Shown piece after piece: positions 11,081-21,194 of a DNA stretch of 64,000 nucleotides. This DNA comes from Diphasiastrum complanatum (lineage: Eukaryota; Streptophyta; Lycopodiopsida; Lycopodiales; Lycopodiaceae): contig CM055095.1 of the NCBI GenBank assembly GCA_029204225.1, forward strand, positions 15,530,049-15,594,048, given 5' to 3'. The notes under the pieces are model-generated. The model was given only the letters and a program-made list of their open reading frames with translations, made no database searches and was not told the DNA's origin. How positions within the stretch are numbered: position 1 is the stretch's first letter; each line of letters opens with the position of its first letter. A program made the translations under genes and the position numbers.

Positions 11081-12241
11081 GGTTGGCTTCTATTTACAGT
11101 AAGTATTCCATTTTTGGTGATATTTGGATGTTTGATCAAGTTCTAGCATGATTTTGCATTGCTTTGTTGATCAAATCTTACTAACCGTTGTTTTGTGAGT
11201 TGAACTTGTGGATCAAAAGCATATTTCAGGTCTATTGAAGATCAGAGGCTGAAAAGAAACTATTTTGGATCAGATCATAACACCTAATCATTTGTGATTG
11301 TGAGGCTTGTGCATATTCAATACTAACAATGTTCTTTTCAATCCTATTGTTGACAATCTCCATTCTTGGATGAACACTCTCCTTAAGTGGATGAAACTTC
11401 TCCTTAAGTGGATGACAAATGCTCTTTTGAGTGAGTTGTAATTCTCCTAAAGGCTGAGCAAAGCTCCCATTTGGATGAAAGATCCCCTTTTTTGGGTGAA
11501 CATATTGTAAGCTCCATTGTGAAGAGCATATTGTAAAGATTGTCATCAATTTTGGCATAAATTTTGGTGTACTTTGTTGAGCATGTAAGTAACTCTCCTT
11601 ATGTAATTTGATTGGAGCATTTGCTGGAAGGTGTTAACCATTATGCAAGTGTGTTTTCAGGTTCTTAACAGGTTGAGGAACATTCTCATGTGAAGTGATC
11701 TTAGATCTACATCTAAACACCAAGATTTGACAAGATAGTGAAGCTAGTCTTGTGATTCACTAAGTGTGCTCATTCATTCACCTCTAAATCTTGTATTTAT
11801 CACTTGCTGGAGTTTATAAACTTTTAGAAGTGTGGTTTACATGTGGTTTTACAGGTTGAAAATCAATATCTTAGTGTGTTGATCATATGTTGATCAAGTT
11901 TGTTCATTACTAGGTAATCTTGGCATCCTAGTTTTGGGTATTTTCTAAGAATGCAAGTAACTCTTCACACCATAACTTGATTTGGTCACTTGCTGGAAAG
12001 TTTGAGAGCTTAAGCAAGAGTGTGTTCAGGTTGGTTTGATTTTGTAATCCATTCTTAGTGTGTGCAAAGTGTTGCATGTGTTTCAATCTTCCTTTCTATG
12101 CTTGGAAACCATCTAGGTTCAAGATAGAAGTGTTTTAGGGTCCTAAATCTTCATAGATCTCTTTATCTATCATTTGTTGAGAGAAAAGTGAGTGCTAAGT
12201 GCTTTAGGACAGAACCTAAAAGTTGAAGAAACATTAGAATC
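11081..12241 (+). other. Long untranslated leader of nested Copia
   Basis: About 1.16 kb between primer-binding site and the Gag start has no long frame. It is rich in degenerate words such as GGTTCTTAACAGGTTGAGG, GATCAAGTT and CACTTGCTGGA, the last recurring three times (about 11,800-12,000). It probably holds the packaging signal; this is inference from position. Confidence 0.55.
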
Positions 12242-15200
12242 ATGGCTTCCAATGGTGGGATCATGCTAGAGTCTAGTGAAAGGTTGAGTTCATCAAACTA
12301 CTCTACTTGGAAAGTGAGGATGGAGTCCTTACTTGAGTTGAATGAACTCATGGACATAGTTGCAGAAATTGAAGAGAGACCTCTCACACTTCAAGAGCAA
12401 CAAAGGTTTGATAAGAAGGCCAAAAGGGCTCTTCATATCATTAAAATGAATGTTACAAATGAACTTCTCAAGGAAGTTGGAAAGTGTCAAAGTGCAAGTG
12501 AGGCATGGAATGCCTTAAAGAAGCTCTTTGAATCAAAGTCCACATCTAGGGTATTGACCCTAAGGAGACAAATATTTTCTAGTAGGCAAAGAGAGGGTGA
12601 AAGTGCTCATGCATTTATCTTGAGAGTTAAGTCCCTAAGTGATGATTTAGCATGCATTGATGAGAACATAAAAGATGGTGAAATAGTCCAAGTTATGTTG
12701 AATGGTTTGCTAAATCAACATGCTAACCTTGTGCAAAGTTTTGCCATTCAAAGAGTCTTGCCAAGTGTGGTTGACTTGCAAGAAATCTTATTGGCTGAAG
12801 AACATAGGTTGCAATCAAAGCTTGATGGTGCATCCTTGCAAGGTGGAGGTGAAGAGGCTTTCTTCACAAAAGGCAAATTCAAGGGCAAAGGTAAAGGCAA
12901 AGGGAAATGGTCCAAAGGTGGTAACTTTGATCATGATGATCACTCTTCCTCTTCCTCTTCTACTAAGAACAATAAGTCAAAGTTCAAGTGCTTTTATTGT
13001 GGGATAAAAGGACATTTTGCAAATGAATGCCATAAGAAACAAAATGCTAGATCTAGGTTGAGATCTAATGTACTTCTTGGAGATGATAATTGTTGTGCTA
13101 ACTTTGCAAGCTTTGGTGAATCTATGGTCAATTTTTTGGATCCATTGGATCTTGAAGATGCACTAGTGTTACCTACTAGTCATATGGAGTCATGTGGAGC
13201 TAAATTAGCATCATGTTTGTACTCTTCTACTCATGGACTTCCAAGGCTTGGTGGTTCTTCAATGGTGCTAGATGGCAAGTGCAAAAATGGAAAAGGTAAG
13301 GAAGGAGCTAACTTCATCAATGGAGTTGATGAAGATTCTTCTTTGGAAGTGATTGTTGCTAATGACTTGTTTGTTCATATGGAAAAAGATGGAGATGCTA
13401 AGTGTCATTCTTTGCAAGAAGATGGTTGTTCTTCTAATTCTTTTCATATTGATGTATGTAATCATGTGGGAAAAGATGATGGTGCTTTGAGCATGCTTGA
13501 AGGAAATGGTTCTTTTACATCTTTTTGTGATAAAGTCATTTGTGCAACAAGTGGTGTCACATTTCTTCATAAAAAGATTAGATCAAAGGTTTCTATCATG
13601 AGACTTGGTGAGGGAGATCACAAGTCAAAAGGAAGAGAAGTATGTGAAGTGTTCAAAGTAGGATGTACTTTGAATGATGTTTTTATGAACGATAGTGAGG
13701 AAGAATCATTATCATATGACTCATTACCTAAATCATTGAGTAGAAGTTCATGTTTGAAAAGAGAGAGTACTTCAATCACTCTTATGTTGAAGGTACTAAG
13801 GATTCTTTTCTTGGCTTCTAATATTCAAGAGTCTTCTACTTCTTATGGTGCAACTATCAAGAGGGAGGTTTCTAACTTTTGTGGTGCTAGCATTAAGAGG
13901 GAGTCTTGTGAAGGAAAGGGCAATGGAAGAGTGGTTCTTGGGAAGATCCAAAGCATGGATCTAACATCTCTTCATCAACTCAAAGCATTCTATGATTGTG
14001 GTGGATTGTTCATTCATGGTCAAGATGGCAAAAGGTTGGTTGAAGAAGACTACATGGAGCAACTCAAGTGGCAACTTCTTCAAGGCAAGGGAGATATCAT
14101 TGGTGAGCTTATTGAGGTTTGTTATGAACTCAAGAGGGCTGTTTTTATTAGGTTTGATACTCATCTTCACCTACTCTACTTCATGTTAAATGGAAATGTT
14201 GGAATCTATCTTTTGGTTTATGATGGTGGCATTGTTTTCACTAACTATAGTGAAGGGTCAAATTTGAGCATTGATGAGATCTTGTGGGATCTTAATCATG
14301 TGTTTGAGAGGGAGTATCTTCAGAGTTTCAGATCTGAAGATGTTCACATATGCAAGATCTTTGATGTCTTATTGGAAGATCAAGAGGTTGATCTTGGATT
14401 GCTTCATCAACACCAAGAGACAAGTGGCAATTCGAAGCTAGTGAAAAGCATCAAAGAAGAGACAAATGGTCAAGGCATTTTGGATCTGTTTTTACAGGTT
14501 CTTGAAGGTTCAAGTAAGGTCTTTGGAGCTGCAAGGAAGTGTCTTCTTACTCTACCTCACTTGCCTAATCTCATGTATGAACATTGTTATGTCAATGTGT
14601 TGAAATTGTCAAATTTCAATAAAACTAGTTCCATAGTTTTGCATCCTTTGGATCTTGGAGATGGAATAGTTATCATTGCTGGTTTGTATGATCAAGTACA
14701 TGAATTCATTCAGATCTTGAAAGGTATTGAAGTGGTCAATATGTTTTCTTTTGAACAAAGTTCAAGATCTAGTATTCTAGTGTTGGCAAATTGGCAACTT
14801 GTTGACATTGTAGGATCAAGCGTTGTGTGCAAATCTTGTGGAGGTACTTCAAGTATTTCAAGTTCAGGTTTTGGTCATTCAAATGGAGTAGGGAACACAT
14901 CTTTTTGGCATTCATTCACTCAAAGGCTTTCATGGATTGAAGATCTACAAAGGCAAGGTGGTGATGGAAGTTCATTCATGGAGATACATGTTGCATTCAC
15001 TATATGTATAGTGAAATGTGGAGGAGGCATGCAAACACTTGTTGATCACTTTCATTTACAACTTGTTTGCTGCTATTTTACAGAGAAACCAGAGATGGAT
15101 ACATGGAGGAATTCATTAATTGAGATTCTATGTTCTTTTACATGTACCATTTTTATGATTCTATGTAAAATTGATGTAAGAAATAGTGAAGCATCCTATA

Positions 15201-15334
15201 TGGACACTATTATCTATATCAATTATGTTGTGTCCTATTTTGTACATATTAGGATCCTTGAGAAGAGATCTATTCTGATGATGGAGATCATTCTTAAGTT
15301 GGAACAAAGTAGTGTTGTAAAACTAGCAAGTTAA
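12242..15334 (+). CDS. Copia Gag fused to unrecognised cargo module (1,030 aa)
   Basis: One uninterrupted frame begins MASNGGIMLESSERLSSSNY. Residues 1-200 are a UBN2-type Copia Gag (YSTWKVRMESLL, KSTSRVLTLRRQIF, GLLNQHANLVQSF). A Lys/Gly-rich basic stretch follows, then a CCHC knuckle CFYCGIKGHFANEC at 250-263, which would bind element RNA. The remaining ~760 residues match none of the pol enzymes: no DSGA protease, no integrase HHCC, no YVDD. They include MESCGAKLASCLYSSTHGLP (about 315-335), EDQEVDL (about 711), SSKVFGAARKC (about 757-767) and IDVRNSEASYMDTI near 980. Related segments recur in the minus-strand Copia at 41.3-42.4 kb and its tail at 49.5 kb. Conservation and openness suggest a translated protein. 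Its function is unknown; virion-associated or regulatory roles are guesses. Confidence 0.85.
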   Translation: MASNGGIMLESSERLSSSNYSTWKVRMESLLELNELMDIVAEIEERPLTLQEQQRFDKKAKRALHIIKMNVTNELLKEVGKCQSASEAWNALKKLFESKSTSRVLTLRRQIFSSRQREGESAHAFILRVKSLSDDLACIDENIKDGEIVQVMLNGLLNQHANLVQSFAIQRVLPSVVDLQEILLAEEHRLQSKLDGASLQGGGEEAFFTKGKFKGKGKGKGKWSKGGNFDHDDHSSSSSSTKNNKSKFKCFYCGIKGHFANECHKKQNARSRLRSNVLLGDDNCCANFASFGESMVNFLDPLDLEDALVLPTSHMESCGAKLASCLYSSTHGLPRLGGSSMVLDGKCKNGKGKEGANFINGVDEDSSLEVIVANDLFVHMEKDGDAKCHSLQEDGCSSNSFHIDVCNHVGKDDGALSMLEGNGSFTSFCDKVICATSGVTFLHKKIRSKVSIMRLGEGDHKSKGREVCEVFKVGCTLNDVFMNDSEEESLSYDSLPKSLSRSSCLKRESTSITLMLKVLRILFLASNIQESSTSYGATIKREVSNFCGASIKRESCEGKGNGRVVLGKIQSMDLTSLHQLKAFYDCGGLFIHGQDGKRLVEEDYMEQLKWQLLQGKGDIIGELIEVCYELKRAVFIRFDTHLHLLYFMLNGNVGIYLLVYDGGIVFTNYSEGSNLSIDEILWDLNHVFEREYLQSFRSEDVHICKIFDVLLEDQEVDLGLLHQHQETSGNSKLVKSIKEETNGQGILDLFLQVLEGSSKVFGAARKCLLTLPHLPNLMYEHCYVNVLKLSNFNKTSSIVLHPLDLGDGIVIIAGLYDQVHEFIQILKGIEVVNMFSFEQSSRSSILVLANWQLVDIVGSSVVCKSCGGTSSISSSGFGHSNGVGNTSFWHSFTQRLSWIEDLQRQGGDGSSFMEIHVAFTICIVKCGGGMQTLVDHFHLQLVCCYFTEKPEMDTWRNSLIEILCSFTCTIFMILCKIDVRNSEASYMDTIIYINYVVSYFVHIRILEKRSILMMEIILKLEQSSVVKLAS

Positions 15335-15347
15335 GTTGAAGAGGGAG

Positions 15348-15994
15348 TGTGAAAATTGTCAACATTTCCTTGTCTAGTTTTAGGCCAAAATTGCTAAAAA
15401 TGGCACATAGTTTAGGATCTGACTTTTCACACGTGTGAAACAGGTCTAGATATTTTTAGTAAGTGTATTTTTTCAGTATGAAGAAGTGTCAAACTTCAAG
15501 ACCTTCGAAATGAGTCCATTTTCATGTATTTTGGACATATATGCCAATTTTACCTATATAGGGCATATTTTAGGTAAGGAGGGTCTAGAGAGAGGAGAGA
15601 GAGTCATCTCTCTCAGCTATATATAGCAGGTAGGCCGTGGAGAAACAGGTTGGAGCAGATCCATTGTATTCATTTGCTTAATGAGAGATTTTTCTATTGG
15701 GTTCTCCTTCCATTGTTGGCATTGTGTAGTGATTGAGTTCAAGCTTTGTGTGTATGATCTTAGGTGCTTTCCAAAAGTGGTAGGCTGATGTATTATGGAC
15801 TGTATAATGCTATTTTGGGCCGCACTTGATGTTTATGGAAGTTTCCATTTGTGATAAATGCTTTTTGATCAAGTTCTTTGCATTCTAGGTAGCATAGAAT
15901 GTGTTGCCAATTCCTAGCTTATGTAGTTTGGAGTGCAAGCATTCAAGCCAATGATCTTGGAGTTTAGATCCACTTAGGATCTGTATTTTTCACA
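15348..15994 (+). repeat. 3' LTR of nested Copia
   Basis: Same length (647 bp) and, by eye, same sequence as the 5' LTR. It is preceded by the purine tract that primes plus-strand synthesis and followed by the target duplicate GAGAA. Confidence 0.93.
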
Positions 15995-16457
15995 GAGAAT
16001 ACATCTCTACTGAGTTTAAGGAGTACTGCCAGAGCCAAGGCATTGAGTAGCAATTCATCACTCCTTACAGTCCTCAGTCAAATGGCTTAGCCGAGAGGAA
16101 GAACCATACCCTGGTTGAATCAGCCAAATGTATGCTAGCGCATGCATCGCTGCCCAAGAGCTTCTAGGCCGAAGCTGTCTCCACTATCATCACCTGCCTT
16201 TGACATGACAATTAGAGCTTCGGGCTCAGGCATGTCCATTGTCGACCCACTATTTGACAGCGAATCAGACGAACTGTTGCCGCTACCCAGCAACAAGTCC
16301 CAGGAGTGGTTCATCAATCGATTCCTTCCAGAAGATCAAGCCGAGTGCGCACACAGCCCACAAGGTATACTCTGAGTCTGCATGTCTCTTGATACAAGAA
16401 CCGACAACAGTCGAAGAGGCACTCAGCCAACCAGACTCTGATCTCTAGAGAGAAGCT

Positions 16458-16860
16458 ATGGACAGAGAGTATTCCTCTCTGATCAAGAACCAGACGTGGT
16501 CACTAGTCAAAGCTCCTATTGGCTGCAATATCATTGATTGCAAATGGATCTTCAAGATCAAGTACAATGCCAATGGATCAATTGATCGAAGGAAGGCAAG
16601 ACTGGTAGCACAAGGATTCGCTCACATTCCTAACGTCGACTACAGTGAGACTTTCAGCCCAGTAGTCAAGCATTCGTCGATCTGAGCCCTCCTATCATAT
16701 GCTGCAGCTGCCGACCTTGAGGTGCATCAACTTCATGTGCAAGCAACTTATCTGAATGGAGTTATACAAGAAGATATCTACATGATCCAGCCCAAAGGAT
16801 ACGTTCTAGAAGGTATGAAGAATCATGTCTGTAAACTCCATAAAGCACTCTACGGCTTGC
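16458..16860 (+). pseudogene. Copia reverse-transcriptase start
   Basis: MDREYSSLIKNQTWSLVKAP, then DCKWIFKIKYNANGSIDR and KARLVAQGFAH, with VDYSETFSPVVK, is the N-terminal part of a Copia RT. It ends abruptly at the Gypsy LTR that begins near 16,875. Confidence 0.85.
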
Positions 16861-16874
16861 ATGGAAAGTCTACG

Positions 16875-17681
<807 letters not shown>

Positions 17682-17683
17682 AC

Positions 17684-17701
17684 TGGCGTCGTTGCCGGGG
17701 A
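17684..17701 (+). other. Gypsy primer-binding site (tRNA-Asp)
   Basis: TGGCGTCGTTGCCGGGGA is complementary, with one mismatch, to the 3' end of plant tRNA-Asp including CCA. The match stops after these 18 bases, the normal extent. Confidence 0.85.
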
Positions 17702-18199
17702 GCGCCAACGTTGCTCACGGCATAGCTGCCTTTCAAACTCTCTATTTCTTCACTCCTCTCTCCACTCTTTTCCGCTTCCTCCCCCTCACCTCCTCTTTTT
17801 CCCATTCTTCGGAATCTTCCATTTCCATTACAAAAAACCCAAGCCCTCAAGGGATTAGTTTTGTTTTTTAAGTAGTGATTTCAATTTTGTAGGCCATATA
17901 TTGTGTAGTTAATTTTTTATAGTGGTTTTTTCCAAATTGCCCACTATTATGACTTTAGTTCACTTTTTTCAGGCTTTTCCCCCTCCTTCCTTTTTTCAAA
18001 GTACTCTTTTCTGTTTTCTAATCATTTTATTTTTTTAAGTTTCCCCTCCCTTCTCATAAGTTAGCTAAGTATTTTTTAAGCTTTTCTTTTTTCCGGTTCT
18101 TTAACTCTCTTTTACGTTTCTTTCTCAAACAAGTTTTTTTTTCCCTTCGAGTCTCCTCATCTCCTATCGGTTACTTTTCATTTTTACGGATCGTTAAAA

Positions 18200-18510
18200 A
18201 AAAAAAAACAAACAAACAACAAACTTTTGTAAAGGCCTCTGAAGTTCCATCTTAGTCTCACTAAGACCAGGACACAGAGAAATCTGCAAGGGTTTGTTTT
18301 CAAAAAAAAAAACAAAAAAACAACAAACAACAAACTTTTGTAAAGGCCTCTGAAGTTCCATCTTAGTCTCACTAAGGCCAGGACATAGAGAAATCTACAA
18401 GGGTTTGTTGTCACCCAAAAAAAAAAAAAACAACAAACTTTTGTAGAGGTCTCTGAAGTTCCATCTTGTTGAGACCAGGACACAGAGAAATCTGCAAGGG
18501 TTTATTTTTC
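18200..18510 (+). repeat. Three-copy tandem repeat in Gypsy leader
   Basis: Three copies of a roughly 100-bp unit start near 18,208, 18,325 and 18,431. Each has an A-rich run, CAAACTTTTGTA, then CCTCTGAAGTTCCATCTT and AGAAATCTGCAAGGGTTT. A weaker two-copy repeat (TAGCTCCTCCCACGACTGTCGA and a variant) follows at 18,540-18,700. Confidence 0.85.
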
Positions 18511-19020
18511 TATAAAATATAAAAATACGAATTGGGCCATTAGCCTCGTTGGGAAGCGACCCTATCTTCAATAGCTCCTCCCACGACTGTCGAAGGCCCT
18601 TTTCTAAAAAAAAATATTATAATAATTTTAGCCCAAGCCTCTATGGTGAGTGACTTTGTCTTTGATAGACTCCTCCCAAGACCGCCAAGGCCTAAAGCGA
18701 GTTATAGTTGGTATTGAGAAATCCTTCTATAAACTTGCGGAGAAGTGTCGAAAAGTAGTTTTTTGAAGCAAAACTAACCCTTTGCCAAAAAACCTACATA
18801 AGTACTTTTCCAATTTTCATCCCTCGTCATAAGACTTTCGCTGGAAGGGCATAAATGAATTTATTTATAAAATCTACCCTTGCCCAAATCGTGAATGTTC
18901 TAGACAAAGGAATATTTCTGTTTTTCGTTTCCTCTTCCATCTCCTCATCATCAATTCCCTCATACACATTTCAAAAACTGCATCCCCCAATCTCTCTCTC
19001 ATACATCACCACACCACTCC

Positions 19021-20390
19021 ATGTCATCTTCATCTTGCACACAACAGGCCGTGGCAATGTATGAGCAGCTTGCCCAAATCTCGATGCTTTCCGGAGAAAC
19101 TCTCAAGGGCGACACTGCACGATTTGCCAAGATGGCGGGAGATTGGAATTCTGCTAGTCAGCACAAAATGGCATTTTTCTATGCCGGATTACCGCACGAG
19201 GTCAAGATTGGTATGTCACCCTTTACAACATATACCAGTCCAAACGAACTTTGTAAGGCAGCCACTATTGCAGAAGCACAGATCTTACACACACCATCAC
19301 AGCCCATATCCAATATTCAAACAATCAGAGATGATAGAGCATCTAATCCACAAGATGCCATAGACAACGCTAGCCAAAGTACTAGAAACACGGACGATCA
19401 GATGCAAGTTGTCAGTGACACAGATGAGATGTGCAGTCAATCTGATTATCTCCCAGAATCACAAATTGCCAATCGGAAGATCCGACCACTGGACCAGTGC
19501 CATTATTGTTTTGGAAAACATCCAACAGTCCAGTTCGAAATCTGAGACTATGAAATCAATCCAATAAGGGAATTCTAGAGATTGGAAATCAAGCAACAAA
19601 ACCCTCATCTATGCCATCTAGCTTGCCATCAGATCGCTCCTCCAAAGAAAATGAATCGGTCTCAGGACTTTCAGAATCTTCTCTAGTGGCTAGACAAGGT
19701 TCGGTGGAAGTATTGGTTATATCAGCGAGCGGACCATCCCAGACAGGGGAAGTTCAAACTGGCTCACCACTATATTACGTGAAAGGGATCAAAGGAGACC
19801 TGATACCAATGTACGCGCATCAATTGAGAGGTGACAGAATCTTACACACGGTACGGTGTTTCGGATGTGGAGGTAAACATCGTAGATCAGAATGTCCACA
19901 CCAGAATGATCTATCCTCCTTTTATCCTTGGTGTGAACAATGCGGCATCAATCACCCATGTCGTGATTGTCCACTAAGAGATCCAAGAAAAGCCGTTATG
20001 ACTCCTACCTACTTGAATCGGCAACCTACATATGACCATGCAAATCCACCAACCGAGAAGTTGCACTACAAACGCAAACTTCTAGTGCCACCTAGTTACA
20101 AAGCAGATGTGGATGGAAGGAATGAGAGAAAGATCCTAAAACAAGTTGACACGGCCACACGTGAATCACCAACACCACAGAAGACAGAGTGGGTAAAATC
20201 TAGCCAACCAGGGGTAGCGGAAGACGTCAAAAAATTGGCAACAGATGCAATCAAGCAGATTTTACCAAGCCTCATTAAACAAATGCTGCAACAACTTTTG
20301 GTGGATGAATTACAAAGGGGCCTCACTATGATGAATCACATCAAATCCGTTCACGTGTATGTTCTTCATATATACATTTACCGATTTTGA
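19021..20390 (+). pseudogene. Gypsy gag with two zinc knuckles
   Basis: Two frames (19,021-19,545 and 19,611-20,390) cover a Gag-like protein. The first has MYEQLAQISMLSGETLKGD and LPHEVKIGMSPF, the capsid-like part, and ends in CHYCFGKHPTVQFE, a degenerate knuckle. The second has CFGCGGKHRRSEC and CEQCGINHPCRDC, two knuckles of form C-x2-C-x3-H-x4-C, one residue shorter than the retroviral C-x2-C-x4-H-x4-C. Its C-terminus is a Leu/Gln helix. Structural Gag would package element RNA. No pol follows, and the copy is broken. Confidence 0.65.
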
Positions 20391-20399
20391 GACTTTCAT

Positions 20400-21194
20400 T
20401 TTGAGCAACTTACGTATAAGATGTGACTTCAATATTTTCAAATATGGGATTACATTATTGTGAATTTTACATTTAATTTTTTGTCTGTCTGCTCTTAAAA
20501 ATCTTATATGATTATAGAAACATGCCTATAAAAAAAAATTGAATTTTGAGGTCTATAGAGATAGATACGTGCATCCAAAGTTACCCATTTAAGTGTTGAT
20601 AAAGTTCACCAAAACTGAAAGTATCATATTTGAGTGTATAATCGTGTTGGGTGGGTATATGGGACTATGGCTGTTATCAACCTGGGTATTAATACATGTA
20701 TCATAACTTGTACCAGCCTAGTATATAAAAATGAGAAACCCGCCAACTAACATGATGCCCCTGGTATTAGATCATAGATACCATAGTCAAAACCAGCCAG
20801 GATGGTATAAAAATCCCAGATACCCAGGATATATTCGGACTAGGGCAAAAATGAGGGTACAACCCTATGCTCGGGTATCATTTCTTAAAAGAATTTATTT
20901 TTATTACAAGACTTGAGATAGCCATTAAATGCCATTAATACCCATTCTAAATACACCCTCCATCTCTCATGTCTCATTAAAGATTAGACATTATAGTATC
21001 GTAGCCCCGTTCGCTATTCTCTACTTCCTCTTTCTCACTTTGGTTTTCCCCCATCGACTCTCTCTCCTCCATCCAGTCTCGTTTTCCTCCAGGCTCCATC
21101 GATCGTGTTTCCTTTGCTCGTTGGTGGCGCCTCATTGCTCGTTGGTGGCTGATGTAAGTGCCAACCACTAGACTCCATTTTTCGTAGAGTCAAC
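20400..21194. other. No gene; GGTAT/ATACC-rich block
   Basis: No coding signal. The part 20,640-20,880 is rich in GGTAT and ATACC words. GACTATGG at 20,663-20,670 is the inverse of CCATAGTC at 20,781-20,788, so an imperfect inverted repeat of about 126 bp may be present. This could be a small non-coding transposon remnant. Confidence 0.35.

Larger units (their letters stand above)
10421..15994 (+). mobile_element. Young non-autonomous Copia with cargo ORF, nested
   Basis: LTRs at 10,421-11,067 and 15,348-15,994 are both 647 bp and look identical by eye. Each starts TGTGAAAA and ends TTTTCACA. The 5-bp target duplication GAGAA flanks the element (10,416-10,420 and 15,995-15,999). A perfect initiator-Met primer-binding site follows the left LTR, and a purine tract (AAGAGGGAG) precedes the right one. 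The 5,574-bp element looks structurally whole but lacks protease, integrase, RT and RNase H. Its only long ORF is Gag fused to an unrecognised module. Matching LTRs mean a very recent insertion, presumably moved by enzymes of a related Copia. Confidence 0.93.
7860..16870 (+). mobile_element. Old Ty1/Copia element, split by a younger Copia
   Basis: Left LTR of uncertain start ends at 8,766. A primer-binding site matching initiator tRNA-Met (TGGTATTAGAGCT) follows at 8,767-8,779. Gag-like sequence spans about 8,890-9,420. Protease with WFLDSGATQHKTS is at 9,427-9,975, the pre-integrase domain with H...C-C at 10,010-10,236, integrase up to 10,415 and again from 16,000, and RT with DCKWIFKIKYNANGS and KARLVAQGF at 16,458-16,860. 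It is broken, with several breaks besides the nested insertion, and is cut at its right end by a Gypsy LTR. No 3' LTR is seen. It is a fossil older than the insertion it contains. Confidence 0.85.
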
